From NCBI GenBank assembly GCA_029003555.1, contig JAQYCE010000076.1, forward strand, positions 1-37,971: a stretch of DNA of 37,971 nucleotides. The letters are read 5' to 3'. Every line of letters starts with the position of its first letter. Within the stretch, counting starts at the first letter, position 1. Positions 1 to 9,802 of the stretch are shown here, piece after piece. Below the pieces are notes generated by a model. The model was not told the DNA's origin and did not search any database. It saw only the letters and a program-made list of their open reading frames with translations. This DNA is from Bacillota bacterium. GTDB taxonomy: Bacteria > Bacillota > Clostridia > Tissierellales > Peptoniphilaceae. The position numbers were made by a program, and so were the translations under genes.

Positions 1-951
1 GGTTCCGGCATCCTTGACCGCATCCGCAAAGAGCTTGGCGGTTTCCGGACCGATATCCAGGGACATCTTGTCGGAAGGAATCCGGTCGATCTTGACCACT
101 TGGGTTTCCTGGCCTTCCGCCACCTGGTCGGCAATGACGCCATCCAGAGGAAGGAGGAATTGGACGCCCTTCTCCTGAGCCTTTTTCAGAAGGTCCCGGG
201 CCAGGTCGATCTTATCTTCCTCAAGAAGGGAAGTCCCGATCTCCAGTCCCTGACTCTTTAAGAAGGTGTAGGCCATGCCTCCGCCAATCAGGATGGTGTC
301 CACCTTATCCAAAAGATTTTCGATGACACCGATCTTGTCGGATACCTTAGCCCCTCCCAGGATAGCAACAAAGGGGCGGGCGGGATTGTCCAGGGCCTTG
401 CCCATAACCTCCACTTCCTTTTGAACCAGACGGCCCAAGCAGGAGGGCAAAAGGCTGGCCAGGCCAACGTTGGAGGCATGGGCCCGGTGGCAGGTCCCGA
501 AAGCATCATTGACAAAGAGGTCACCCAGGGCGGCCAAATCCTTGGCGAAATCGGGGTCGTTCTTCTTTTCCTCCGCCCGGAAGCGGGTGTTTTGGAGGAG
601 GGCCACATGACCGGCCTCCAAGCCTTCCAGCTCTTTCACCACTCCATCATCCACTACACGGTCGGAAGCGGAAAAAAGGACTTCCTGACCCAGGAGACTG
701 GAGAGGTGGGCTGCAACAGGAGCCAGGGAGAAGGCCTCCGAGGGCTCCCCTTTAGGACGGCCGAGGTGGGAGAGCAAGATGACCTTGGCTCCCTGGTCCA
801 TGAGGTAGTTGATTGTGGGTAAAGCTGCTCGAATCCGGGCATCATCCATGATCTTTCCGGAACCGTCCTTGGCCATGGGGACGTTAAAATCCACCCGGAC
901 CAGGACTCTTTGGTTTTTAAAATTCATATCATCTAAGGTTTTTTTTGCCAT
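1..951 (-). CDS. pgk: Phosphoglycerate kinase, C-terminal end truncated by window edge
   Basis: Minus-strand reading from ATG at 951 gives [80 protein letters not shown]..., with the typical PGK RVDFNVP and [10 protein letters not shown] motifs. SD GGAG lies just upstream. Open at position 1, so absent from the supplied ORF track. Confidence 0.96.
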   Translation of the reverse strand, partial: MAKKTLDDMNFKNQRVLVRVDFNVPMAKDGSGKIMDDARIRAALPTINYLMDQGAKVILLSHLGRPKGEPSEAFSLAPVAAHLSSLLGQEVLFSASDRVVDDGVVKELEGLEAGHVALLQNTRFRAEEKKNDPDFAKDLAALGDLFVNDAFGTCHRAHASNVGLASLLPSCLGRLVQKEVEVMGKALDNPARPFVAILGGAKVSDKIGVIENLLDKVDTILIGGGMAYTFLKSQGLEIGTSLLEEDKIDLARDLLKKAQEKGVQFLLPLDGVIADQVAEGQETQVVKIDRIPSDKMSLDIGPETAKLFADAVKDAGT

Positions 952-1011
952 AGAATCTCCTTTCACAAGCTTCATCTGAAGCTTTCTGGACATCTCTTGT
1001 CCGATAGGTAC

Positions 1012-1050
1012 AGAGAAAAAGGCGGAAAAGGCCTAACCTCTTCCGCCTTT
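1012..1050 (-). terminator. Intrinsic terminator downstream of gap, between gap and pgk
   Basis: Minus strand AAAGGCGGAAgaggttaggccTTTTCCGCCTTTTTCTC: about 10-bp stem followed by a T-tract. Confidence 0.8.
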
Positions 1051-1058
1051 GGGGCAAA

Positions 1059-2069
1059 TTACTTAGAAAGTTTGGTGATGTATTCCAGGGTCCGGACCAG
1101 CTGGCAGGTATATCCGTACTCATTATCATACCAGGCAACGGTCTTGACAAGCTGGTTGTCTCCGGTTTCAACGACCTTAGTTAAGGTAGAGTCGAAGATG
1201 GAGCCGGCTGTTGTCCCGATCACATCGGAAGAAACAATTTCGTCTTCGTTGTAAGCAAAGGAGGGGTTAGCGGCCTTCTTCATGGCGGCGTTGACCTCTT
1301 CCGCCGTCACCTTCTTTTCAAGAACGGTGTAGAGCTCGGTGATGGAGCCGGTGGCAACAGGAACGCGGAGGGCGGTACCGTCGATGATCCCTTCGACTTC
1401 GGGAATAACTTTTCCGACTGCCTTAGCAGCACCGGTGGTGGTAGGAACGATGTTCTGGGCACCGGCACGGCCTCTGCGGAAGTTGTTGGCTTTGTTGGGG
1501 GAGTCCTGGATGGCCTGGTTTCCGGTGTAACCGTGGATGGTGGACATCTGGGCAACCTTGATACCGAAGTTTTCCTTCAGAACCTTGACCATGGGAGAGA
1601 GGCAGTTGGTGGTGCAGGAAGCACCGGAGACGATGACATCATCGGCATTGATAACATCTTCATTGACACCGTAGACGATCATCTTTACACCGTCACCCTT
1701 AACAGGGGCAGAGATCAGGACCTTCTTGGCCCCGGCATCGATATGGGCCTGGGCTTTTTCTTTGGACGTATAGAAACCGGTGCACTCCAGAACCACATCG
1801 ACATCTAAATCCTTCCAAGGAAGCTTGGAGGCATCCGGCTCAGCAAAGACTTTGATGTGGTCGCCATTGACCTCGAAGCCTTCTTCTGTCTCTTTAATCT
1901 CCCCATCAAAGGTTCCTTGCATGGTGTCATACTTAAAGAGGTAGGTTAAAAACTTCTTGTCCACCAGGTCGTTGATGGCGACGACATCAATATCGTTGAG
2001 GGTCTGAATACGACGAAGAGCCAGACGCCCGATACGTCCAAAACCGTTAATTGCTACTTTTGTTGCCAT
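1059..2069 (-). CDS. gap: Glyceraldehyde-3-phosphate dehydrogenase, type I
   Basis: [21 protein letters not shown]..., active-site [36 protein letters not shown] at 2069 preceded by AGGAGG; the longer ORF start at 2126 is not supported. Confidence 0.97.
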   Translation of the reverse strand: MATKVAINGFGRIGRLALRRIQTLNDIDVVAINDLVDKKFLTYLFKYDTMQGTFDGEIKETEEGFEVNGDHIKVFAEPDASKLPWKDLDVDVVLECTGFYTSKEKAQAHIDAGAKKVLISAPVKGDGVKMIVYGVNEDVINADDVIVSGASCTTNCLSPMVKVLKENFGIKVAQMSTIHGYTGNQAIQDSPNKANNFRRGRAGAQNIVPTTTGAAKAVGKVIPEVEGIIDGTALRVPVATGSITELYTVLEKKVTAEEVNAAMKKAANPSFAYNEDEIVSSDVIGTTAGSIFDSTLTKVVETGDNQLVKTVAWYDNEYGYTCQLVRTLEYITKLSK

Positions 2070-2128
2070 AAGTAAACCTCCTAAATGTTCTTGTTTTCCA
2101 TACCATTCATTTTTTACATTCATCATTT

Positions 2129-2134
2129 ATTATA
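2129..2134 (-). promoter_or_regulatory. Candidate -10 box (TATAAT) for gap
   Basis: Minus strand gggTATAATaaatg about 60 nt upstream of the gap ATG. No good -35 match; it would overlap the upstream terminator T-tract. Confidence 0.4.
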
Positions 2135-2149
2135 CCCAAAGTGGGAAAT

Positions 2150-2187
2150 AAAAACGACCAAGCCAATAAAAGCTTGGTCGTTTTTTA
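2150..2187 (-). terminator. Intrinsic terminator downstream of the prsA-like gene
   Basis: AAAACGACCAAGC-caataaaa-GCTTGGTCGTTTTTT: near-perfect inverted repeat with T-tracts on both strands. Confidence 0.85.
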
Positions 2188-2247
2188 TCATTTTCTTCCT
2201 ATAAAGCCGGAATGGAAAATAGCTTTTCCGAAGATCCTTCTTCCTGC

Positions 2248-3222
2248 TTACTTGGATTCTTCAGCGGAAGAAGATTGGCTCTCCTGGCCGGGTTCTTCCT
2301 TGGATTCACCGGACTCTGCCTCGGATTGGTCGGAAGCCTGACTGGATTCCTCTTCCTTCTTCTCACCGGGGAATTCCACCTTGGCTTCGTCAACCAGCTT
2401 CTGGAGGTATTCCTGGTAGGCATCAGCCGTCAGGGCCGTCAGAATCTCATCCTTTACAGAATCGGCGGTATTATAGTTTTTGTTGAGGCGGATGATATGG
2501 TAACCAAACTGGGTTTGTACCGGATCGGAAATCTCCCCCTCCTTCAAAGCTAAAAGAGCCTTGGCAAAGACCGGGTCATACTTGCCGGGGTTCTGGATGC
2601 CTAAGCTTCCCCCTGCCTGAGCAGATCCGTCTTTTGAAACCGCCTTGGCCACATCTTCAAAGGATTCACCACCGTCGATCCTCTTCTTGGCTTCCTTGGC
2701 TTCTTCTTCCGTGGGAACCAGGATATGGGAGGCGTCCACCTTCACCAGACTGTCCTTGTTGTCTTCGAAATACTTCTTGATTTCTTCTTCAGAAGGCGCA
2801 TTCTTTTGGGCATACATCTCCTTGTGCTTACGGGAGATGGTCTCAAACTTGAGCATCTCCTTCATCTGGTCGTCAGAGATCTTCAGTACTTCCAAAGTTC
2901 TCCGGTAGCCTTCTGCCCCGCCATAAGCCTCAACAGCCTTATCGAAGTCTTCCTTGTAGTCTTCATCCGTCAGTTTGACCTCGTTTTTCTCCAGGTCCTG
3001 GCGCATGACGACTTCCTGGACCAGCTGTTTTTTAATCGATTCGGGAAGTTGGTATTGAGCAGCAATCATGGACTTGATAACATCCAACTGGACATCATAG
3101 CGTTCCTGGGCGATCTTCTCCCCATTAACGGTGGCGAAGGTGCTTCCCCCGGCACCGCATCCGGTTAAGAGTAGGGAGAGGGCCAAACCTCCCGCTAGGA
3201 TTTTCTTCACTTGCTTTTTCAT
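2248..3222 (-). CDS. PrsA/SurA-like peptidylprolyl isomerase lipoprotein (parvulin domain)
   Basis: Lipoprotein signal MKKQVKKILAGGLALSLLLTGCGAGG; parvulin-type DASHILVPTEEEAKEA...GGSLGIQNPGKYDPVFAKALLALKEGEISDPVQTQFGYHIIRL; Ser/Glu-rich tail. Confidence 0.9.
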   Translation of the reverse strand: MKKQVKKILAGGLALSLLLTGCGAGGSTFATVNGEKIAQERYDVQLDVIKSMIAAQYQLPESIKKQLVQEVVMRQDLEKNEVKLTDEDYKEDFDKAVEAYGGAEGYRRTLEVLKISDDQMKEMLKFETISRKHKEMYAQKNAPSEEEIKKYFEDNKDSLVKVDASHILVPTEEEAKEAKKRIDGGESFEDVAKAVSKDGSAQAGGSLGIQNPGKYDPVFAKALLALKEGEISDPVQTQFGYHIIRLNKNYNTADSVKDEILTALTADAYQEYLQKLVDEAKVEFPGEKKEEESSQASDQSEAESGESKEEPGQESQSSSAEESK

Positions 3223-3233
3223 TCATTCCTCCA

Positions 3234-6200
3234 TTAGTTCGTTTTCGCTTTTAGCTTTCGTACAAAGTTCACCAGGTTGGTCAACTCCCTGATTTTGTTG
3301 GGAGAGGACTTCACCTTGAACTTGGGTTGAGCTTGAAAATCAAAAGAAAGGGGGCCTTGGAAGGTCTCCGCAATCTCTTTCAATTCCTCAACACTAAACA
3401 AATCAAAACTATCATACCTCAATTCGACGAAATCGTCGATTTCTTTGACCTGGCTGAAGCCCACCTGGGAAGCCCATCGTTTGATCAGGACGATATCCAT
3501 CAGGTTGATGACGGACTTGGGCGGGTCGCCAAAACGGTCAATGAGTTCCTCAATGATTGTACTATAATCCTCCTCATCATCTATGGAGGCAATTTGTCGA
3601 TACATCATTATTTTTTCCGTTGACTGGCCAATATAGGAATCCGGAATATAGGCGGAGGCTTTAATATCCACATTGATCTCACGGATCTTCTCTTCGGCTT
3701 CCTCCCCCTTAACCCGAGAAACGGCCTCCTCCAGCATTTTCACATAGAGATCATAGCCGATGGATTCGATATGGCCCGACTGGGATTCGCCGAGAATATT
3801 TCCGGCCCCCCGAAGTTCAAGGTCCCTCATGGCAATCTTATAGCCTGACCCGAATTCCGTGAAGTCCCGGATGGCCTTGAGCCTCTTCTCGCTGTCCTCC
3901 GACAGGACCTTGTCCCGCTGGTAGGTGAAGTAAGCATAGGACCTCCGGTCGGCCCGGCCAATCCTCCCCTTGAGCTGGTAGAGCTGGGAGAGGCCCATCC
4001 GGTCAGCCCTGAGAACGACCAGGGTGTTGACATTGGGGATATCCATCCCCGTCTCCACAATGGCTGTGGCCAGGAGGATGTCCACTTGCCCTGACACAAA
4101 GGATTCCATGACCCCTTCCAACTGGTTGGTCGTCATCTGGCCATGAGCCACGGCCAGGCTAGCCTCGGGGACTAGACTTTGGATATGGCCGGCCACTTTA
4201 TTGATATCATAGACCCGGTTGTGGATGATATAGACCTGGCCATCCCGGTCCAGTTCACGCTCAATGGCATCCTGGACCACCCCCGGATCGTATTCCATGA
4301 CATAGGAAGTCGTGGGATAGCGCTCCTCCGGCGGTTCCTCCAAGAGGGACATATCCCGGATCCCCGTTAAAGAGAGCTGGAGGGTCCTGGGGATGGGGGT
4401 GGCGGAGAGGGTGAGGACATCCACATTCTTCCACCGCTTCTTGATTTTTTCCTTGTCCTTGACCCCGAATCGCTGCTCCTCATCCACAATGAGGAGGCCC
4501 AGGTCCCGAAAATGAATATCCTTGGAGAGGAGGCGGTGGGTGCCCACCACAATATCCACACTTCCCTTCTCAACCTGCTTAATCACTTCCTTTTGTTGGC
4601 TTGTCGTCTTGAAGCGGGAGAGGAATTCCACCCGGGCCGGGAAGTTCCGGAAGCGGTCTTTGATCGTCTGGTAGTGCTGCTGGGTCAGGATGGTGGTCGG
4701 GCAGAGGAAGGCTACCTGTTTCCCGTCCATAATGGCCTTAAAGGCCGCACGGAGGGCGACTTCCGTTTTTCCATAGCCCACGTCCCCGCAAAGGAGGCGG
4801 TCCATGGGCTTGATGGATTCCATATCCTCCTTAATTTCAGCTGTAGCTCTGAGCTGGGAGGGCGTTTCCTCATAGGGGAAGTCCTCCTCGAATTTGGCCT
4901 GCCAGGGGGTGTCCGGTCCAAAGGCATGGCCATGGACCTTGGCCCTTTCCGCATAGAGGGCCACCAAGTCCTCAGCGATGGCATCCAGGGCTTTTTTTAC
5001 CCTGGCCTTGGACTTCTTCCAATCCGCTGTGCCCAGACTGTTTAATTTGGGTGCCTTGGATTCTTTAGAGATGTACTTGGACACCATCCCCATCTCATCC
5101 GTGGGCACATAAAGAATGTCCGAGGCCCGGTAGGAAATCTTGAGAAAATCCTTGGTGATTCCCCCGATGGACATGGTTTCCGTCCCCTTAAATTGGCCCA
5201 CCCCGTAAAGCTCATGGACGACAAAGTCTCCCACATCCAGGTCCTGATAATTAAGGAAGTTCCCGGCCTTCTTCTTGGGACGGATTCTCTTCCGCTTTTT
5301 TGCTCCGGAAAGCTCCGTCATGGTCAGGACAGCCAACTTGGAATCCGGATAGCGGAAGCCCTGTGGGTAGGACCGGTTGACTACATAGAGCCGACCCGGA
5401 TCCAATTCCCCTTGGTCATCGATCCCGGTCGATTCCGGAAGGAGGACAAGTTGGTTGTCCAGGCCGGATTCGCGGAACTGGTCGGCAATCCCCGGAGCTG
5501 AGGATCCGGCCATAAAGAGGATCCGGTAGCCCTGTCCTAGCCGCCTTCTTAGGGTGGTCACCAGGTCATCCCAGCGGTTTTTGAAGGATTCCACCCCCAT
5601 GGACCGGATCTGGATGAGCTGGTCCGCCCGGAAGTGGGGAGATTGCTTGAGGATCTGGGAAAGGTTGACCTGGGCCCGGTCCCGGAAATCGTCCAGGACC
5701 TCCTCCTTCTCCTTAATAAAATTCATATGGGAGGGGAGGATGTCCCCCCGGTCCATCTGGTGGACCAGGTCCTCCGCCTCCATCCGGATCCGGTCCTCCT
5801 CCTTCTCCAGGATCCGGTCCAGGTCCTCAAAGACCACCACGCCCTCTTCCGGAAGATAATCAGCGAGAGAGGAGAGGGTCTCGGAAGGAAGGAAAGGAAG
5901 GAGGAAGTCGCTGGGCCCCGTCTTTCCTCCCTCTTCATAGTCTTCAATCAGCTGGTTGAGAACTTCTTCCAGGTGGCCCCCTTCCCTATCCCCCATCTTC
6001 TTAGATAGGGAATCCGCTTCTTTTTTCAGGCTTTTCAGAGCCTCCCGGATATCCCGGGGATGGAGGAGGACTTCCTCCGCCGGTCCCACTTCAATCCGAT
6101 CAAGGCTATCCGTCGACCTCTGGTCCTCTACGGAAAAAGCCCGGATGGAATCAACCTCCACATCAAAAAATTCGATCCGGTAGGCTTTTTTTTCCGAGGG

Positions 6201-6752
6201 TGGGAAAATATCGATGATTCCACCCCTTAGGGCAAATTGCCCCCGGTGTTCCACCGTCATGACCCGCTCATAGCCCATGGTCACCAGTTTTTCAAGGACT
6301 TCCTCGATCGGGTATTCCCGGCCCAACTCCAAGCTAAATCGGTTGGCCAGTCGGATCTCCGGAGGGCTAACCGGCCGGGAAAGAGCCTGGAGGGTGGTGG
6401 TGACGACCATGGGGCCTCCGGAGACCAGCCTCTCCATGACCTCCATCCGTCTTTGCCGGTTGGAGGAGATGACGGAATCCGCTCGGAAAAAGTTGACCTC
6501 CTCATTAGGAAAGTAAAAAGCCTTCCCTCCCGAGATGGACTCCAGCCCTTCCGTCAATTCCATCGCCCTTTTCTCGTTTGAAGTCACAAGAAAAACAGGT
6601 CGCTTGATAGCTTCCGCAAGGAAGACTAAAAAATGACCTGTTGACTCCGGAAGGAGGCCATGGAGGTAGATCCTCTTCGCTCCTCCTTCCAGTGCCTGGA
6701 GGAAGCGGCTGACATAGCGATCCGATTTCAGTAAATTCGTAATAACATTCAT
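3234..6752 (-). CDS. mfd: Transcription-repair coupling factor
   Basis: Full-length Mfd: CarD-like domain (VGDFVVHELYGVGQFKG), helicase motifs GDVGYGKTEVALRAAF, DEEQRFGVKDKEKIK, TLSATPIPRTLQLSLTGIRDMS. ATG at 6752 chosen; the ORF track extends to a GTG at 6776. Confidence 0.97.
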   Translation of the reverse strand: MNVITNLLKSDRYVSRFLQALEGGAKRIYLHGLLPESTGHFLVFLAEAIKRPVFLVTSNEKRAMELTEGLESISGGKAFYFPNEEVNFFRADSVISSNRQRRMEVMERLVSGGPMVVTTTLQALSRPVSPPEIRLANRFSLELGREYPIEEVLEKLVTMGYERVMTVEHRGQFALRGGIIDIFPPSEKKAYRIEFFDVEVDSIRAFSVEDQRSTDSLDRIEVGPAEEVLLHPRDIREALKSLKKEADSLSKKMGDREGGHLEEVLNQLIEDYEEGGKTGPSDFLLPFLPSETLSSLADYLPEEGVVVFEDLDRILEKEEDRIRMEAEDLVHQMDRGDILPSHMNFIKEKEEVLDDFRDRAQVNLSQILKQSPHFRADQLIQIRSMGVESFKNRWDDLVTTLRRRLGQGYRILFMAGSSAPGIADQFRESGLDNQLVLLPESTGIDDQGELDPGRLYVVNRSYPQGFRYPDSKLAVLTMTELSGAKKRKRIRPKKKAGNFLNYQDLDVGDFVVHELYGVGQFKGTETMSIGGITKDFLKISYRASDILYVPTDEMGMVSKYISKESKAPKLNSLGTADWKKSKARVKKALDAIAEDLVALYAERAKVHGHAFGPDTPWQAKFEEDFPYEETPSQLRATAEIKEDMESIKPMDRLLCGDVGYGKTEVALRAAFKAIMDGKQVAFLCPTTILTQQHYQTIKDRFRNFPARVEFLSRFKTTSQQKEVIKQVEKGSVDIVVGTHRLLSKDIHFRDLGLLIVDEEQRFGVKDKEKIKKRWKNVDVLTLSATPIPRTLQLSLTGIRDMSLLEEPPEERYPTTSYVMEYDPGVVQDAIERELDRDGQVYIIHNRVYDINKVAGHIQSLVPEASLAVAHGQMTTNQLEGVMESFVSGQVDILLATAIVETGMDIPNVNTLVVLRADRMGLSQLYQLKGRIGRADRRSYAYFTYQRDKVLSEDSEKRLKAIRDFTEFGSGYKIAMRDLELRGAGNILGESQSGHIESIGYDLYVKMLEEAVSRVKGEEAEEKIREINVDIKASAYIPDSYIGQSTEKIMMYRQIASIDDEEDYSTIIEELIDRFGDPPKSVINLMDIVLIKRWASQVGFSQVKEIDDFVELRYDSFDLFSVEELKEIAETFQGPLSFDFQAQPKFKVKSSPNKIRELTNLVNFVRKLKAKTN

Positions 6753-6760
6753 TCTATCGA

Positions 6761-7450
6761 TTATTTCTCTCCACACCGCTTGGCCTCTTTGATAAAGGCC
6801 TCCTGGTTTCTACGAGCTTCTTCTTGGCGGTCTTTTTCCTTCTCTTCCTCATTTGTTGGCTTGGGAAGGCGGTCGGAGACCCAACCGTTGACCTGGTTCA
6901 TGGCGGCTTCCACCCCCTGGTCAAGGATGGTTTCAATGGCCCGGCAGGCCATATCGACCTCATCCTCCACCACCTTCTCCTCCTCCGGCGTGAAAGTGGA
7001 AAGGACAAAGTCAGCCAGGTCCTGGCTGGCCATCCTCCGACCCACAGCCAGGCGGATTCGGGGGAAGTCCGTTGTAGAAAGGGAGGAGACGATGGACTTC
7101 ATCCCATTGTGGGACCCGGCAGACCCATGGCCCTTGACCCGGATGGTGCCCAGTTCAATATCGATATCGTCATAGACGACAATCAGGTGACCGGGATCCA
7201 GCTTATAAAAGTTTTGAATGGCCTGGACCGCTTGACCCGACAGGTTCATATAGGTCTGGGGCTTGACCAGGAGGACCTTTTGGCCCTCCCGTTGTCCCTG
7301 TCCAACCAGGGCCTTCCACTTGACCTGATTAACGGAGATCGACCAGTCCCTAGCCAGGCGGTCAACCACCCGGAAGCCCATATTGTGGCGGGTCTTTTCA
7401 TAGTGGTTCCCGGGATTTCCCAGGCCGACAATGACATAAAGTTCGCTCAT
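6761..7450 (-). CDS. pth: Peptidyl-tRNA hydrolase
   Basis: [33 protein letters not shown]...LLVKPQTYMNLSGQAVQ...VVYDDIDIELGTIRVKGHGSAGSHNGMKSI. Canonical Pth motifs; position between prs and mfd is conserved in Firmicutes. Confidence 0.97.
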   Translation of the reverse strand: MSELYVIVGLGNPGNHYEKTRHNMGFRVVDRLARDWSISVNQVKWKALVGQGQREGQKVLLVKPQTYMNLSGQAVQAIQNFYKLDPGHLIVVYDDIDIELGTIRVKGHGSAGSHNGMKSIVSSLSTTDFPRIRLAVGRRMASQDLADFVLSTFTPEEEKVVEDEVDMACRAIETILDQGVEAAMNQVNGWVSDRLPKPTNEEEKEKDRQEEARRNQEAFIKEAKRCGEK

Positions 7451-8400
7451 TAGAACAGCTCACTTACCGATTCGTAATTGTAGATCCGGCGGATGGCTTC
7501 GGCCAGTTGAGGGCCGATGGAAACCACTTCAATTTTGGAGCATTCCTTGCTCTCCGGCAGGTGGACGGAGTTGGTCACCACGCACTTCTTCACTGCAGAA
7601 GCTTCAATCCGGTCAACAGCGGGGCCGGAGAGGAGGGCATGGGAAGCGGTAATATAAACGTCTTTTGCCCCTGCTTCTTCAGCCAGGAAGTTGGCCGCAT
7701 TGGTAATGGTTCCGGCCGTGTCAATAATGTCATCAATGATGATGCAGTTCTTTCCCTGAACATCGCCAATGATGTTTTCCACGACGGACTCATTGGGCCG
7801 GGGACGGGTTTTTTCAATGATGGCGATGGGGAGGTCCAGGTCATGGGAGAACTTCCGGGCCCGGGTAACCCCGCCCAAGTCAGGAGAAACAACCACCCAA
7901 TCTTCGGGAGCTTCATCAACAAGGGGCTTGAAGTAACGGGCCAGGAGGTGGCCTGCGGCTAAGTGGTCCAGGGGAATATCGAAGTAACCCTGGATCTGGC
8001 CGGCATGAAGGTCAATCGTGATTACCCGGTCCACACCGGCGGATTCCAGAAGATCGGCCACCAATTTTGCCGTAATGGGCTCCCGGCCGGCTGTCTTCCG
8101 GTCCTGGCGGGCATATCCATAGTAGGGCATCACGACATTGATCCGGTTGGCTGAAGCCCTCTTCAGGGCATCGCAGATGATGAGGACTTCCATCAAGTGC
8201 TCATTGACCGGATAGGAAGTGGGCTGGATCAAAAAGACATCGTACCCACGAACCGTTTCATTGATTTTGACCTGAATTTCACCATCCGCAAAGTGGTTGA
8301 GCTCCATATCTCCTAAACGCTTCTTTAGAATGGAGCAAATTTCCTCCGCCAACTTTCGGTTCGAAGATCCGGAAAAGATCTTCATTCCACGTGCATCCAT
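7450..8400 (-). CDS. prs: Ribose-phosphate pyrophosphokinase
   Basis: [41 protein letters not shown]...[30 protein letters not shown]...[18 protein letters not shown] at 8400 with GGAGGAAGC upstream. Confidence 0.97.
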   Translation of the reverse strand: MDARGMKIFSGSSNRKLAEEICSILKKRLGDMELNHFADGEIQVKINETVRGYDVFLIQPTSYPVNEHLMEVLIICDALKRASANRINVVMPYYGYARQDRKTAGREPITAKLVADLLESAGVDRVITIDLHAGQIQGYFDIPLDHLAAGHLLARYFKPLVDEAPEDWVVVSPDLGGVTRARKFSHDLDLPIAIIEKTRPRPNESVVENIIGDVQGKNCIIIDDIIDTAGTITNAANFLAEEAGAKDVYITASHALLSGPAVDRIEASAVKKCVVTNSVHLPESKECSKIEVVSIGPQLAEAIRRIYNYESVSELF

Positions 8401-8437
8401 GCTTCCTCCTAACGTTATGAGCGACAAATCCTTATCT

Positions 8438-8443
8438 ATTATA
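8438..8443 (-). promoter_or_regulatory. Candidate -10 box upstream of prs
   Basis: Minus strand ttggtaTATAATagataagg upstream of the prs RBS; no convincing -35. Confidence 0.3.
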
Positions 8444-8503
8444 TACCAAGGAATCTTGGGCGGGTGCTTTTCTCCCCCAGGATCTCATGGAAAATGGTCC
8501 CCT

Positions 8504-9628
8504 TTAAAGCGTCCCTTTTGCCTTCCTCCTGGCCACATAGCCGGGAATCTTTTTTACCTCTGCCCTTTCAACAACCAGGGCCCCCTCCTCAACCTTTGAG
8601 CTGATGGTGGATCCGGCCGCAATAAAGCCTTCTTTTTCCACCTCGACCGGGGCAACCAGGTTAGCATTGGACCCAATAAAGGCACCATCACCCACAATGG
8701 CCTGGTGTTTGTTTTTTCCATCATAATTGCAGAAGATGACCCCGCAGGAGATGTTGACCTCCTCCCCTACCTGGGCATCCCCAATGTAGGCCAGGTGGCC
8801 GGCCTTGGTTCCCCGGCCCAGGCTGGCCTTTTTCACCTCGACAAAATTTCCAATATGGACATTTTCCCCGATATGGGCTTGGGGGCGGAGGTGGGAGAAG
8901 GGGCCGATATTGGATCCCTCTTCCATAACGGAAGATTCGATGACCGAGGATTTGATGACCACATGATTTCCGATCCTTGAGTTATCGATGTCGCTGCCAT
9001 CGGTAATCCGGCAATTTTCCCCGATGATCGTCTTCCCGGTGATCCGAACGGCCCCTTGAATCCAGGTCCCTTTCCCGATTTTTGCATCCGGATCAATCAC
9101 CGTGTCGAAGGGGCGGTCAATCCGAACTCCGGCCTTCATGAATCGGTAGTTAATCGCTCCATGGATGGCATGGGCAGCAATGGGCAGGCTGGCAAAATCG
9201 GTAATATGGGGAAGGCCCAGGTCATAACCGGAGAATTCGCCATCCTTGTGATCAAGATCAAGCAAGGGAACCAGGTCTTCAAAGACAGGGTTTTGGCCCT
9301 TCAGTTGGGCAAGGAGGTCGCCATTATCTTCCTCTTTCACCCATCGATAGGCTAGAATATCCTCCTCATCGGAGAGAAAGACCGTGCTCCCGGAGTCGAG
9401 AAACTCGCGGACCGCCTCCCCCAGCGGGAGGGGAAAGCCGACAGAGATAAAAAACACTTCCTTTTCATCCACCGACAAGTCCGATAGAGGAGTGGGGTCC
9501 AGGCCCCCTTCCCGACAGGCGGTTTCCACTAATTCTCTCAGAGGATGATTCATTAGAGAAAGAAGGTCCTCTCCCCCCTCCTCCTTCAGGCCTTTGGTAA
9601 ATATATTGTCCAAAATAACAGCTTTCAT
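8504..9628 (-). CDS. glmU: GlmU-like protein: intact left-handed beta-helix glucosamine-1-phosphate acetyltransferase domain with shortened, divergent N-terminal (former uridylyltransferase) domain
   Basis: C-terminal half has GlmU acetyltransferase signatures (GPFSHLRPQAHIGENVHIGNFVEVKKASLGRGTKAGHLAYIGDAQVGEEVNISCGVIFCNYDGKNKH...IGSNANLVAPV...IAAGSTI...VERAEV). The N-terminus MKAVILDNIFTKGLKEEGGEDLLSLMNHPLRELVE lacks the LAAGxGTRM nucleotide-binding motif. Locus order glmU-prs-pth-mfd is conserved in Firmicutes. ATG at 9628 has GGGAGG 6 nt upstream. Confidence 0.88.
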   Translation of the reverse strand: MKAVILDNIFTKGLKEEGGEDLLSLMNHPLRELVETACREGGLDPTPLSDLSVDEKEVFFISVGFPLPLGEAVREFLDSGSTVFLSDEEDILAYRWVKEEDNGDLLAQLKGQNPVFEDLVPLLDLDHKDGEFSGYDLGLPHITDFASLPIAAHAIHGAINYRFMKAGVRIDRPFDTVIDPDAKIGKGTWIQGAVRITGKTIIGENCRITDGSDIDNSRIGNHVVIKSSVIESSVMEEGSNIGPFSHLRPQAHIGENVHIGNFVEVKKASLGRGTKAGHLAYIGDAQVGEEVNISCGVIFCNYDGKNKHQAIVGDGAFIGSNANLVAPVEVEKEGFIAAGSTISSKVEEGALVVERAEVKKIPGYVARRKAKGTL

Positions 9629-9802
9629 CCAAGTCCTCCCCATAGGGTTCTAAAATAGTTTCAATCATAAATTTCTGCCCCGACCGGCAATCCGGGGGTT
9701 TTTCTTTTTCATTATACACATTCCTCCCTCTCAAAAGGGGCGGCTGTCCCATGAGGTCCCTTTTTGTGTTATCATGAGTTGATTTCATGTGAAGGAGGAA
9801 AC

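Noticed and set aside
5750-5830. Repeated GGTCCTCC/CCGGATCCGGTCC motifs inside mfd
   Set aside because: Explained by the repetitive charged peptide FEDLDRILEKEEDRIRMEAEDL; not a DNA repeat element.
6824-7453. 209-aa plus-strand ORF, and other long antisense ORFs such as 421-822, 10502-11092, 28296-29078 and 36116-36688
   Set aside because: All lie opposite clearly recognised housekeeping genes and show shadow-frame composition.
8504-9643. GlmU-like gene as a frameshifted pseudogene
   Set aside because: The frame is continuous with a good RBS, and the C-terminal catalytic segments are well preserved. The N-terminal domain looks gradually eroded rather than disrupted by a frameshift, though re-sequencing would be needed to be certain.
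9465-9788. Minus-strand 107-aa ORF spanning the glmU start region
   Set aside because: Overlaps the GlmU-like start in another frame; no family signature; probably chance.
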